A stretch of 64,000 nucleotides of DNA from Agarivorans albus. GTDB lineage: Bacteria > Pseudomonadota > Gammaproteobacteria > Enterobacterales > Celerinatantimonadaceae. Each line of letters starts with the position of its first letter. Position 1 is the stretch's first letter. The stretch is taken from assembly GCF_019670105.1 (NCBI RefSeq), contig NZ_AP023032.1, positions 3,917,501 to 3,981,500 of the forward strand, in the 5' to 3' direction. Both the position numbers and the translations under genes were made by a program. Shown here in pieces: positions 17,956 through 26,950 of the stretch. The notes under the pieces are model-generated. The model was given only the letters and a program-made list of their open reading frames with translations, had not been told where the DNA came from and ran no database searches.

Positions 17956-19845
17956 ATGAAATTTATTTCCAGAACTCTCATCTCTTTGCTGTGTATATTC
18001 GCTGCTCAATCTCACAGCTTAGCTACCTCTCTAGAACAAAGTCCTTTCTACAATAATGGACCGCATTACCATCTAGACAACAAGCTGGTAATGGGTCGAA
18101 TCGAGTTCATCTACTATGCTGATGTTGACTCGCTCAAGGGAGTGGGAGTACCAGCTAAAATTGACACAGGTGCCGATACCACCTCGATTCATGCACTTAA
18201 CATTAGCATTCAAAGTAGCAACCCCAAATTTGCCGATTTACAAGGCGAAGCCTTACTTAAAAGCATCGCAGAAAGCTTTGGCGATCCAGATAGCGAATGG
18301 TGGCTAGACAGTTTTGATACGCCTGAGCGAAATATCAATGCCACAGTAAAGTTTGATTTAATTCACCCCCATACTGGTGAAGCAATTACTTTAGAGCGAC
18401 CACTTGCTAGGCTCAGTGGTATTCAAGGGCGCGGAGACCACGGCATACTCTACCGCCCGGTGATTGAGCTTGCTTTGTCGTCGGGCGACATTACGGTAAA
18501 CACAGCGGTAAACCTTACCGATCGCAGCGCCTTCTCCTACCCCATCTTAATTGGTAAAACCTTTTTGCGAGAGCAAGCTTGGGTGGACTCGAGTTATGAC
18601 TACTTGCAGCAAGAACCTGAAGCAAAAATCATCAGCAATAAAGAAACCGCCTATTTAGACGACCTTCCTTTAGCAATAAGTGTATCTTTGGCTAATCGAC
18701 GCACCAGCCTCAATGCTGCGAATATAAAGGTAGATAAAGACAAGAAGCAAGTGAGCTTTGAGGCAGTAGGCAAAAACAATAAATCCAAAGCTTATACCTT
18801 ACCACTGCTTAAAATGTTGAAAATTGGCGATAAACATCACCCAATGGTGAACATGCCTATTAGTATTGGCCAAGAACTAAAACATATAGAGTTACTACTG
18901 CGTGATCGTTCTAAACGCTCTACTCAGCTGCGTCTTGGCACCGAAGCACTAAACCAGTACTTCCTCATTGATTTAAGTGCTGAGTTTTTAGCTGATAAAG
19001 CGCTTAAATCTGCCATGGACTTTGCAAATAAGCCACCTTTAATGATGAGCCCAGAAGAGCTGCTCACCATTGATGATGTTACTTTTAAAGCCGAACCCTC
19101 TTTTGCTGTTAATACTTCCCTAATGAGGGTGAAAAGCTTAAAAACACTAGAACGAAGCGAGCAAAATAAGCCAATAGCAGCGTTTTCAGCCACTGACATC
19201 TACAACAAGGTTTATGTATTTGAACAGCCGATTGACCGCAACATTGTTGTTGGTGAAGTTACTCGCCCAGTGATCACTCCCAAAATTGTCCTAGCTGGCA
19301 AAAACTACCAAACTGACATTGCACTAGAGCTAGCCAGTAAAGACGAGCCTGAAGAGCTGCTCATCGGCGAGAGTTTTGCTGATGGCCCGGTATGGGTGAA
19401 TACACGTACCAACAATATTTTTGATAAAAGAGCGGTAATTCGCGCCGGTTATGTAGAACAAGCCAAAGTAGAAGGCTTATCGATTTCAGTAAAATTGGAT
19501 ACCGGTGCAGATGTCAGTTCGATGCATGCTGAGCAAGTAAAACGCTTTGAAAAAAATGGCAAACCCATGGTGACGTTCACCTATCGCAATAGCGACGGTT
19601 TAGAGCAGGAGTTCACCCGAGAAGTGGTTGACGAAATGACCATTAAGGCGCGAGTAGGCGAAAAAGCCAATTCTCGTCCGGTTGTAATGATGGAAGTTAA
19701 ACTAGGAAACGTAACAGAGACAGTACGGGTTAACTTGCAAAACCGAGAGAACTTTAGCTATAGCATGATTTTAGGTAAGAACTACTTACGTAATGGCTTT
19801 GTAGTAAGCAGCGACGGCCGTTTTATTCTTACCAAGCAGCCATAA
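17956..19845 (+). CDS. Periplasmic protein with two retropepsin-like (RimK-linked) protease domains
   Basis: About 629 aa with an N-terminal signal peptide (MKFISRTLISLLCIFAAQSHSLA). Two copies of a retropepsin-like domain of the PF05618 type (often annotated 'ATP-dependent zinc protease') are present. Each has a catalytic-type loop: KIDTGADTTSIHAL near residue 67 and KLDTGADVSSMHAE near 512. Each also has a later ILIGKTFLR / MILGKNYLR segment. Single-domain members are usually about 150-200 aa, so this is a tandem fusion with a linker. The start at 17956 has AAAGAAAGG six bases upstream; ATG 17953 and TTG 17938 are alternatives. The substrate is unknown. Confidence 0.75.
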   Translation: MKFISRTLISLLCIFAAQSHSLATSLEQSPFYNNGPHYHLDNKLVMGRIEFIYYADVDSLKGVGVPAKIDTGADTTSIHALNISIQSSNPKFADLQGEALLKSIAESFGDPDSEWWLDSFDTPERNINATVKFDLIHPHTGEAITLERPLARLSGIQGRGDHGILYRPVIELALSSGDITVNTAVNLTDRSAFSYPILIGKTFLREQAWVDSSYDYLQQEPEAKIISNKETAYLDDLPLAISVSLANRRTSLNAANIKVDKDKKQVSFEAVGKNNKSKAYTLPLLKMLKIGDKHHPMVNMPISIGQELKHIELLLRDRSKRSTQLRLGTEALNQYFLIDLSAEFLADKALKSAMDFANKPPLMMSPEELLTIDDVTFKAEPSFAVNTSLMRVKSLKTLERSEQNKPIAAFSATDIYNKVYVFEQPIDRNIVVGEVTRPVITPKIVLAGKNYQTDIALELASKDEPEELLIGESFADGPVWVNTRTNNIFDKRAVIRAGYVEQAKVEGLSISVKLDTGADVSSMHAEQVKRFEKNGKPMVTFTYRNSDGLEQEFTREVVDEMTIKARVGEKANSRPVVMMEVKLGNVTETVRVNLQNRENFSYSMILGKNYLRNGFVVSSDGRFILTKQP

Positions 19846-19856
19846 CTTGCAGATTT

Positions 19857-19881
19857 AAAACGGCCCTTGGGGCCGTTTTTT
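19857..19881. terminator. Bidirectional terminator
   Basis: The perfect stem CGGCCC-TTG-GGGCCG is flanked by AAAA and a six-T run. It separates two convergent genes. Confidence 0.9.
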
Positions 19882-19888
19882 GTTTCAA

Positions 19889-21652
19889 CTAAAACTGATA
19901 CTTAAGGCCAGTTTTATCCAAGGTTTTATAAATACCTCGCTGGCCTTTGGTGGTGGTTCCTTTCATGCCACCCTGGTCTCGTAGCTTCTGGCGAATTTCA
20001 AGCCATTCACTACTTCCCCAACGAGAAGACTGTGACTTAAGTAGCTCAAACTCTTGATTTAAACGCTCTACTAATTCTTCGCCCTGGAAGAAAAAGCCCA
20101 CTTCGTTATTGTAAAGTAACGAACGGAAATCAAGATTGGTAGTTCCTACAAAAGCAGACTCATCTACTACTATAAACTTCGCATGCAATTTGCCGTAATA
20201 AGTATCGCCTCCCAAAGACACCGCATCAGGTTTACCTAATTGATAAAAGAAAATTCGAGGGTGATTAACTAAGGCTTGCCATTCTGCCGAGGCGATAAAA
20301 TCTGGGTTATTTTCGTGTAAATCTAAATCAGACTCTAACCAGGTTTGGCGCATCTCTTCACTCATTAAAATAGACGGCACAGTGTGCATATCAATCACTG
20401 CTTGAGTGAAAAAATTATCACTACTTAGAACCGAGTTAGTAATGATTTCAATTTTGCGCTCAGGATCTTTATTCAGCCACTCTAAGGCCGTATTTACATC
20501 TTTTTCTAACACCCCTTCATCTTTCAACAGGTCAGACTGTAAAAACAGGTAGGGTGACACTACACGAATAGTCGTTAAGTCATTGTCACCGTATGCTGCG
20601 CGCGCCAAGATACCACTAATTGAATTAGCATTAGCCTTTTTGTTGCTACTGTAGTTGCTCACTAAATCCGTTGAGCTTAAGTTATCAAGTTCATGAGCAA
20701 AACGAGTATCAACCGGAGAGAACCCTTCCTGTAAATATTGGTCGATGGTTTGGTAAGCCGCCGCAAACTCGACGTTCCCTTTAAGCTCTGCTAGCGAATC
20801 CAAAGACTGCTGCATCCTCGCGCTATAAGGAAATGTAATTGATAGGCGTTTATTGCCAGGCTTTGAGAACAGCACCGAGTAATAATATTCGCTTAATTGT
20901 GCGGGAGAATTCTTTATATGAGCGTCAGCTAACGGACGAATAAGCACTTCTAAATCTTTAAAAGCATTAGGGTCAAGCTCACCATGATGGTCTAAACCGT
21001 AGTAATGCAGCGAAACATTACGTCCACCGGTCATTACCCACGCTTTATCTGGATAAGCACCATCAGCAATGAGCAATTTGTCGTGAGAACGACGATTTGC
21101 GTCTGAACCAAACTGGGTGAGAGCATTAAACACTACCGCCTGAACACGTGCTCGATTGGTGGTAACTTCACCATTGCGGGCCTTTACAAAACCAGCACTT
21201 TTAGCACACTCAATAAGGCCTTTTAGATCGCCATGTTCCATACTTAGCGAGCCCAAACTGTCGACCATAATGCGCACATCAACGCCGCGCTTTACTGCCT
21301 CACATAACGCTCCCAAAATGGCATCACCAGAAAGGTCGGGAGTAAATATATAGTAAGCAAGATCTACACTATGTTGTGCTTGTTCAATCAGGTGGATTTT
21401 AATAGCTAAACTTTGAATGGCCTCTTCGGTCGTGGAGCCAACAACTTTCACTGTTGCCGGTTGGCTAGGTAACTCAGATTCTGAGGCGAGTTTTAAATAG
21501 TCTTTTTCTAGCTCATCTGCTGCACGCCAGCGCCTATCTTCTAGTTGTTGGCTTGTCCACGAGTCTTCAATCGCATAATCTGGCGCGGTAATTTGAGCCG
21601 AGCAGGCCTGCAGCATAAGTGCTACAAGTACCAAACATCCCTTTTTAGTCAT
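19889..21652 (-). CDS. Phospholipase D-family lipoprotein (cardiolipin synthase C-like)
   Basis: About 587 aa. The N-terminus MTKKGCLVLVALMLQACSA is a lipoprotein signal with lipobox LQAC, so it should be anchored to a membrane facing the periplasm. Two PLD catalytic motifs are present: SHDKLLIAD near residue 189 and LHAKFIVVDESAFVGTTN near 489. Length and two-HKD architecture resemble ClsC/YmdC, which makes cardiolipin by transphosphatidylation. E. coli ClsC works with YmdB, and no such partner is adjacent. ATG 21652 was chosen for AGGA seven to eight bases upstream. Confidence 0.85.
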   Translation of the reverse strand: MTKKGCLVLVALMLQACSAQITAPDYAIEDSWTSQQLEDRRWRAADELEKDYLKLASESELPSQPATVKVVGSTTEEAIQSLAIKIHLIEQAQHSVDLAYYIFTPDLSGDAILGALCEAVKRGVDVRIMVDSLGSLSMEHGDLKGLIECAKSAGFVKARNGEVTTNRARVQAVVFNALTQFGSDANRRSHDKLLIADGAYPDKAWVMTGGRNVSLHYYGLDHHGELDPNAFKDLEVLIRPLADAHIKNSPAQLSEYYYSVLFSKPGNKRLSITFPYSARMQQSLDSLAELKGNVEFAAAYQTIDQYLQEGFSPVDTRFAHELDNLSSTDLVSNYSSNKKANANSISGILARAAYGDNDLTTIRVVSPYLFLQSDLLKDEGVLEKDVNTALEWLNKDPERKIEIITNSVLSSDNFFTQAVIDMHTVPSILMSEEMRQTWLESDLDLHENNPDFIASAEWQALVNHPRIFFYQLGKPDAVSLGGDTYYGKLHAKFIVVDESAFVGTTNLDFRSLLYNNEVGFFFQGEELVERLNQEFELLKSQSSRWGSSEWLEIRQKLRDQGGMKGTTTKGQRGIYKTLDKTGLKYQF

Positions 21653-21856
21653 TAGCAACATCCTGTTGTATCAAAACTTCAATTTAGCTAGCAAAAGCCG
21701 CGTTAACTCGCTTAGCAAGATTATACCCTAGTCCGGCAACTTTACACTGGCAGCTTCATCGCTTCAAAGAATACATAGAACCTTAATAACTCGCTGTTTT
21801 TAAAAGCATAGGCTATTTTTATAAGAACATTTTTTAATCTTGAGAGACACCAATTA

Positions 21857-22585
21857 ATGCGCTTTATGTTGGCATTGTTGCTATTGTTTAAAATCTTGCA
21901 AAGCCACAGCCTGCAGGCCGCTACCTATACTGTTTACAGCATCGATGCCCCACCCCTTACCATGCTTGATACGAAACAAGCTGGCATTGTAGGAGATGTG
22001 GTCATCGAAGCATTCACCCGCTTAGGACACCAAGTTTTACTTCAAGAAGTACCCTGGAAACGCGCCCAACGGATTACCCGCGAAGGCAAAAACATATTTA
22101 TCATGCCTCTGGCTTTGCTACCTAGCCGCGAAGAGCACTTTACTTGGGTAGCTTATATAATGGATCTAGAGCGTAGCTTTGCCACCACTAAGCTGCGTAT
22201 TAATGACTATCAACAAGCCAAAAAAACACTTAACAAGGTAGGGGTAGGTCTAGGTTCGGCGCAGGCTCAAATACTTAAAAACAAAAATTTTTTAGATAGC
22301 CAAATAGTGGAACTCAAAATAGGGCCAAGCACCGCCAAGATGCTGCAATTAGGCCGCATTGATGCTTGGTTTAATGGCACACCTGAGTCTATTTGGTATT
22401 GGAACCAGCAATTTCCCGAGCAGCCACTCATTATTGGCGATCCCGTTGTCACGAACTTATTATTTTTAGCTGCTTCTAAAAATACCGATGTTAAGCTGGT
22501 TCAGCAAATCGCCATCCAGATCCAACTTTTACACGACGAAGGTTTTGTTGAAAAAACCAAACAGCGTTACTTAGCCCCGCAGTAA
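21857..22585 (+). CDS. Periplasmic solute-binding protein, SBP family 3 type
   Basis: 242 aa with a signal peptide (MRFMLALLLLFKILQSHSLQA). The mature chain has the two-lobed amino-acid-binding pattern (TYTVYSIDAPPLTMLD at the start, GRIDAWFNGTPES late). No ABC permease or ATPase gene is adjacent, so it may be a stand-alone binding protein as is common in this family in marine gammaproteobacteria. The ligand cannot be predicted. Confidence 0.8.
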   Translation: MRFMLALLLLFKILQSHSLQAATYTVYSIDAPPLTMLDTKQAGIVGDVVIEAFTRLGHQVLLQEVPWKRAQRITREGKNIFIMPLALLPSREEHFTWVAYIMDLERSFATTKLRINDYQQAKKTLNKVGVGLGSAQAQILKNKNFLDSQIVELKIGPSTAKMLQLGRIDAWFNGTPESIWYWNQQFPEQPLIIGDPVVTNLLFLAASKNTDVKLVQQIAIQIQLLHDEGFVEKTKQRYLAPQ

Positions 22586-22610
22586 GCAATAGCAATAAAT
22601 GCTGCGCCAC

Positions 22611-23882
22611 TTAAGACTCATAAGATTTAGACTTATTGATCAAAGGAACAATGCTAGCTCCTTGCACCAATATAGAAAAAACCACTACTGCATAGGTCAT
22701 CACTAAAATCATCTCACGAACATCGATGTTCTTCTCCGGTAATACCATCACACCTGCAGGCACAGACATGGCCATAGCCAAAGCCAAACCACCACGTAAT
22801 CCGCCCCAAGTTAAAATTGGTAGTGACATTGGGTTGTACTGTTTAAACAGTGAAAAGCCTAAGTAAGGAAGAGCAACACTCACTAAACGGCTTAGCAATA
22901 CCAAAGGGATGGCCAATAGCATTAACCACAAATCTTCTAAATGAAAAACAAAGCTGATCAACACCAAGCCAATCATCAAAAACAATAGGTTATTCAAGAA
23001 CTCTTCGAGTACATGCCATAGGTGGTCAAAGCTTTGTTTACTAGCTTGGGTAAAATGCTGCTCGCGGGTGATATTGCCAATATAGATGCCCGCCACAACC
23101 ATTGCTAAGGCGCCAGACACGCCCAATTGCTCAGCAAATACAAAGCCAGCAGTGGGAATAGCCAAACTCACCAAGAGCTCCAATGAATCATCGTCGGTAT
23201 GTTTAATTAAATAGTTGGCAACTAAACCCAAAACAAAACCATAAATTATGCCACCACCGGCTTCTTGCAAAAACAACCAAGAAATAGCGGGAACACTCAA
23301 GGTTTCATGGGAGAAAGCAATGCCAAATACCGACACAAACATCACTAAACCGAAGCCATCGTTAAATAGAGACTCACCCTCCACCTGAATCGCGATTTGC
23401 TGAGGCGCATTCATTTTCTTCACAATAGCCAGCACGGCGATGGGATCGGTTGGCGAAATAAGCGCGCCAAACAACAGACAATAAATAAAATCCAAGGGTA
23501 AACCGATGTAAGGCAATAAGCACCAGAGCAAACCAGCCACTAAGAAACTCGATAACAAGGTTGAAAATAGCGCCAAAACAGCAATCTCCACGCCTTGGCT
23601 CGCTAAGTGTTTTAAGTTTATGCCCAAGCCACCAGCAAATAGCAGAAATCCCAACATGCCATGCAACAACAGATTCTGAAAGTTGATCGCATTAATAGAC
23701 GCTATAAGCTGCGGAAAGCTTTTTAGTACACCAGTTTCTCCCAACAACATCATTATCAAAGAAAGGACAATAGAGGCAGCGGTTATAGTAATGGTTGATT
23801 GCACCGACCCCACTCGGCTATTGATATAAGCAATCAGCATAGCCAAGGCAGCCAAGTAACAAAGACTGTAATAGGTTTCCAA
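22611..23882 (-). CDS. CPA1-family cation:proton antiporter
   Basis: 423 aa with about 12-13 hydrophobic segments. It contains the CPA1 signatures ISPTDPIAV and EGESLFNDG, which carry the acidic residues used for ion exchange, and GGLRGGLALAMA late in the chain. It should exchange Na+ or K+ for protons across the inner membrane for pH and salt homeostasis. It has no long C-terminal cytoplasmic domain. Which cation is moved cannot be told from motifs alone. Confidence 0.92.
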   Translation of the reverse strand: METYYSLCYLAALAMLIAYINSRVGSVQSTITITAASIVLSLIMMLLGETGVLKSFPQLIASINAINFQNLLLHGMLGFLLFAGGLGINLKHLASQGVEIAVLALFSTLLSSFLVAGLLWCLLPYIGLPLDFIYCLLFGALISPTDPIAVLAIVKKMNAPQQIAIQVEGESLFNDGFGLVMFVSVFGIAFSHETLSVPAISWLFLQEAGGGIIYGFVLGLVANYLIKHTDDDSLELLVSLAIPTAGFVFAEQLGVSGALAMVVAGIYIGNITREQHFTQASKQSFDHLWHVLEEFLNNLLFLMIGLVLISFVFHLEDLWLMLLAIPLVLLSRLVSVALPYLGFSLFKQYNPMSLPILTWGGLRGGLALAMAMSVPAGVMVLPEKNIDVREMILVMTYAVVVFSILVQGASIVPLINKSKSYES

Positions 23883-24052
23883 GACTTAAGTCCCTTTAGC
23901 GGAGCAGCGAGTACTGCCAAGAAGATGTGCCTTTAGTATAGGCAACACCGCTACTAAAAGAGCAACGGTTTCCCCATGCGCAGCTACGCAAACAAAAGCT
24001 CTAACAGACGAAGCAATATTTCGAGAAATGAAAATATCCAGAGGTGAATGCC

Positions 24053-24080
24053 AATAGCCAACCTAAGGGTGTTGGCTATT
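24053..24080. terminator. Hairpin downstream of the AGE-epimerase gene
   Basis: Perfect ten-base arms AATAGCCAAC and GTTGGCTATT around an eight-base loop, about 25 bp past the minus-strand gene. It has no T run, so it may only stabilise the 3' end. Confidence 0.5.
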
Positions 24081-24104
24081 AAAGATTGAGCGGATTGCCT
24101 AGGG

Positions 24105-25289
24105 TTAAGCTTGCATGGCACGTAGCACTTCTAAGCAGGCGCCTATGGTGTGGTAGTCAATCTTTGCTCCGGGCCTTGCAACAAGTGTATCTTGTACCTG
24201 CCCTTCTCTACTTAATACTCGCCACCAAGGCTTATGTTGAGTCTCGCAGAAAAACTGCCAGCTATACTTCCACAGGCTGTCATAAGCGCTCCAATACTCC
24301 TGCTTGCCGGTTGCTGTTGCTAACAGCGCGGCGGCGGCAAAAGATTCAGCTTGAACCCAAAAGTATTTTTCATCATCACAAACACTGCCGTCTGGGGCTA
24401 TTCCGTAATATAAGCCACCATATTGGTGATCCCAGGCTTTCTCCATGGCAAAGCCAAACAGTTTCTCTGCACAAGGGAGTAACCACCCAGCCTTATGATG
24501 ACGAGATAACATCACCAACAATTTTGCCCATTCGGTTTGGTGGCCAGGCTGGAAGCCCCAAGGGCGATAAAGGTTTTTAGGATCGTCGCGATTAAAGTCC
24601 CAATCCACCTGCCAATCTGCTTGATAATGCTCCCAAATCAAACCGTCTGTGGTGTAGCCTTGGCGTAAACAAATGTTTTGTGCAATCGTGATAGCGCGAT
24701 GCAAATAACGTTGCTCTTGAGTAGCCTCATACGCAGCAATCATCGCTTCACAAGCATGCATATTGGCATTTTGGCCACGATAATCGCTTAATTCGCTCCA
24801 ATCGGCACTGGCTTCATCGGCGTACAAGCCCCATTCTGCTTGCCAAAAGCGCTGTTCCATCAAATCAAAGGTAGCGGCTAACTGTTGTTTGGCACCTGCT
24901 CGCCCCAGCTTCACGGCGGCTGAATACATCAGCACTACAAATGCTAAACCATAACAAAGGTTACTTTTGTCTATTGGGCTATCACCATCAAGTACCCAAT
25001 TGTAAGCTTGTCGTTGTGAGTCAAAATGCTGTTGCTCAACAAACTTAAAGCCATGTTCTGCCAGCTGCAAATACTCGGTATTATTATCCAATAAACCAAC
25101 ATGGGCGAATATGTAAGCGAGTCGTGTTGAGCTCACCAACTGCTTAAGGCCTTTTTCTTCGGCTTCCCCATTAGCGGCAATGGCTTGAAAATATCCGCCT
25201 TGCGGGTCAATGGCATGCTGCTGATAAAACTGACTAAGCGCACTTACATGCTGCTCTAAAAACTGAGAACTACGAAAAACCGGAAGCAT
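24105..25289 (-). CDS. AGE-family epimerase/isomerase (mannose isomerase-like)
   Basis: About 394 aa, the size of N-acylglucosamine 2-epimerase family members, with an alpha/alpha-barrel-like sequence. Landmarks include GGYFQAI, ANMHACEAMIAAYEAT and GFQPGHQTEWAKLL, the last containing a catalytic-type His. The start at 25289 has a perfect AAGGAG five bases upstream and lies two bases after the kinase stop. With a fructokinase-like partner, conversion of mannose (or another aldose) to fructose is the likely role, feeding fructose 6-phosphate into glycolysis. GlcNAc epimerisation is less likely in this context. Confidence 0.85.
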   Translation of the reverse strand: MLPVFRSSQFLEQHVSALSQFYQQHAIDPQGGYFQAIAANGEAEEKGLKQLVSSTRLAYIFAHVGLLDNNTEYLQLAEHGFKFVEQQHFDSQRQAYNWVLDGDSPIDKSNLCYGLAFVVLMYSAAVKLGRAGAKQQLAATFDLMEQRFWQAEWGLYADEASADWSELSDYRGQNANMHACEAMIAAYEATQEQRYLHRAITIAQNICLRQGYTTDGLIWEHYQADWQVDWDFNRDDPKNLYRPWGFQPGHQTEWAKLLVMLSRHHKAGWLLPCAEKLFGFAMEKAWDHQYGGLYYGIAPDGSVCDDEKYFWVQAESFAAAALLATATGKQEYWSAYDSLWKYSWQFFCETQHKPWWRVLSREGQVQDTLVARPGAKIDYHTIGACLEVLRAMQA

Positions 25290-25291
25290 GA

Positions 25292-26278
25292 CTACTCCTT
25301 GCTTTGAATGAATGCGTGAATGTCTGCAGCGCTGGGTAAGGCGCTCCATGCACCGCGTTTGGTAACGGCTAGCGCCCCTGCGACCACTGCCGCTTGTAAG
25401 GCATCTAGCAGTGGAGTTTGTGAATCAATAGCCTGAGTTAACGACTCCCGCTTACAAATGTTTTGCTGCATAAGTGAAGCCAGCCAAGCCCCGGTAAAGG
25501 CATCCCCAGCCCCAGTGGTATCAACCACAGTAACCTTGGGTGTAGCAAGGCTTGTCTGCCAATTAGCCGTTAGGAGCTGCACATCTTTGGCACCATCGGT
25601 TAATAGGATAAGGCTTACCCCTCGCTCAAAAAGAAATGTCGCTAAATCATTTACCTGGCCAAGTTTACTAAGGTAATCCCACTCTTCTTGACTGAGCTTA
25701 AGCATATCGCTAGCCGCGGCCGTATCTATCACCCGCTGAAAAAGCTGCTCGGTGCTTGCCCAAAGCGGCAAGCGTATATTCACATCAAAGCTTATAAGCA
25801 AACCAGCTTGTTTAGCTGCAGACAAAATATTAGAGGTGGTTTCTGCAATATCATTTTCGGTAAGGGTATTAGAGCAAACATGTAAAATACCCTCCTCTTC
25901 TAGCACCTGTTGTGGGAAATCATTTAGGCGCACTTTTAGATCTGCAGTCTCACTGCGTTGAAAGCTAAAGCTGCGCTCTCCTTCTGCGTCCAAACTCACA
26001 AAGGCCATAGGAGTGGCGTAATGCTTGCAGCTTAACAGGTAGTCACAATTTACCGCTTGACGTACTAGGCAGTCTCGCAGGTAGTGCCCTGCGGCATCGT
26101 CTCCCACTTGCCCTAGCATTAAGGCTTGATGGCCTAAGCCTGCAACGGCCACTGCTACATTGGCTGGCGCGCCACCAGGATATTGCCCATAAATAGGAAT
26201 ATCTATTTTACCTTGGCGTTGAAACTCCAAAGGGATCCAATCCACCAATACTTCACCAAAAGCGAGTAAGCGCGGCAT
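25292..26278 (-). CDS. PfkB-family sugar kinase (fructokinase-like)
   Basis: 328 aa with the ribokinase/PfkB pattern: an N-terminal GGAPANVAVAVAGLG signature and a C-terminal DTTGAGDAFTGAW signature holding the catalytic Asp. The N-terminus (MPRLLAFGEVLVDWIP) is typical of fructokinases. It should phosphorylate a free hexose with ATP in the cytoplasm. The next gene, an AGE-type isomerase, starts two bases after its stop, so both form one transcript and probably one mannose-to-fructose-6-phosphate route. Confidence 0.88.
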   Translation of the reverse strand: MPRLLAFGEVLVDWIPLEFQRQGKIDIPIYGQYPGGAPANVAVAVAGLGHQALMLGQVGDDAAGHYLRDCLVRQAVNCDYLLSCKHYATPMAFVSLDAEGERSFSFQRSETADLKVRLNDFPQQVLEEEGILHVCSNTLTENDIAETTSNILSAAKQAGLLISFDVNIRLPLWASTEQLFQRVIDTAAASDMLKLSQEEWDYLSKLGQVNDLATFLFERGVSLILLTDGAKDVQLLTANWQTSLATPKVTVVDTTGAGDAFTGAWLASLMQQNICKRESLTQAIDSQTPLLDALQAAVVAGALAVTKRGAWSALPSAADIHAFIQSKE

Positions 26279-26430
26279 AGTGTGTCCTCGATAAGAATGG
26301 CTAGATAACGTTACACATAAAAACTGCAGACGTCAGCCGCTAAGGAAAAGATTGTGGCTGTTTCCCAAGATTTTCCGAGCGAGGTCACGAGCTGAAAAAA
26401 CTCAAGAAATGAAATAGCAGAAATGCGCGT

Positions 26431-26844
26431 TTAGTAAGAAATTTTCCCACGTAGCTGCTTGGTTTGGCCACGCTGCGTTTTTTTATCCATGCGGCGACGC
26501 TGAGAGCCATAAGTAGCCTTGGTGGGACGACGTTTTTTTTGTACAACCACCGCGCTTAGGATCAACTCTTTTAAGCGTTGTAAGGCATCTTCTTTATTTC
26601 GTTCTTGAGTACGATGACTTTGCGCCTTAATGATTAATACACCGTCTTTGCTTATTCGTTGATCGTTGAGTTTAAGCAAGCGCTCTTTATAAAATGCAGG
26701 CAAGCTTGAATGGGGAATATCAAAGCGCAAATGTACCGCGCTAGAGACTTTATTTACGTTTTGCCCGCCAGCACCTTGAGCACGAATAGCGCTGAGCTCA
26801 ATTTCCCATTCACCTAAACTAACGGTATTAGATATTTCCAGCAT
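26431..26844 (-). CDS. arfB: Alternative ribosome-rescue factor ArfB (YaeJ)
   Basis: 137 aa with the GGQ peptide-release motif in GAGGQNVNKVSSAVHLRF and a basic C-terminal tail (KKRRPTKATYGSQRRRMDKK) that in ArfB enters the empty mRNA channel. It hydrolyses peptidyl-tRNA on stalled ribosomes. Length and tail separate it from the larger release factors RF1/RF2. It is a single gene. Confidence 0.93.
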   Translation of the reverse strand: MLEISNTVSLGEWEIELSAIRAQGAGGQNVNKVSSAVHLRFDIPHSSLPAFYKERLLKLNDQRISKDGVLIIKAQSHRTQERNKEDALQRLKELILSAVVVQKKRRPTKATYGSQRRRMDKKTQRGQTKQLRGKISY

Positions 26845-26950
26845 AATTTATTAGTAGCCTGTGCGCCTAGAAGTGGTCATTGTAACAAACTGCTGCAAGG
26901 GGCAATACCAAAGTATCAAGCCTTAATGGCCACCAAATGTTGAACGGCTA

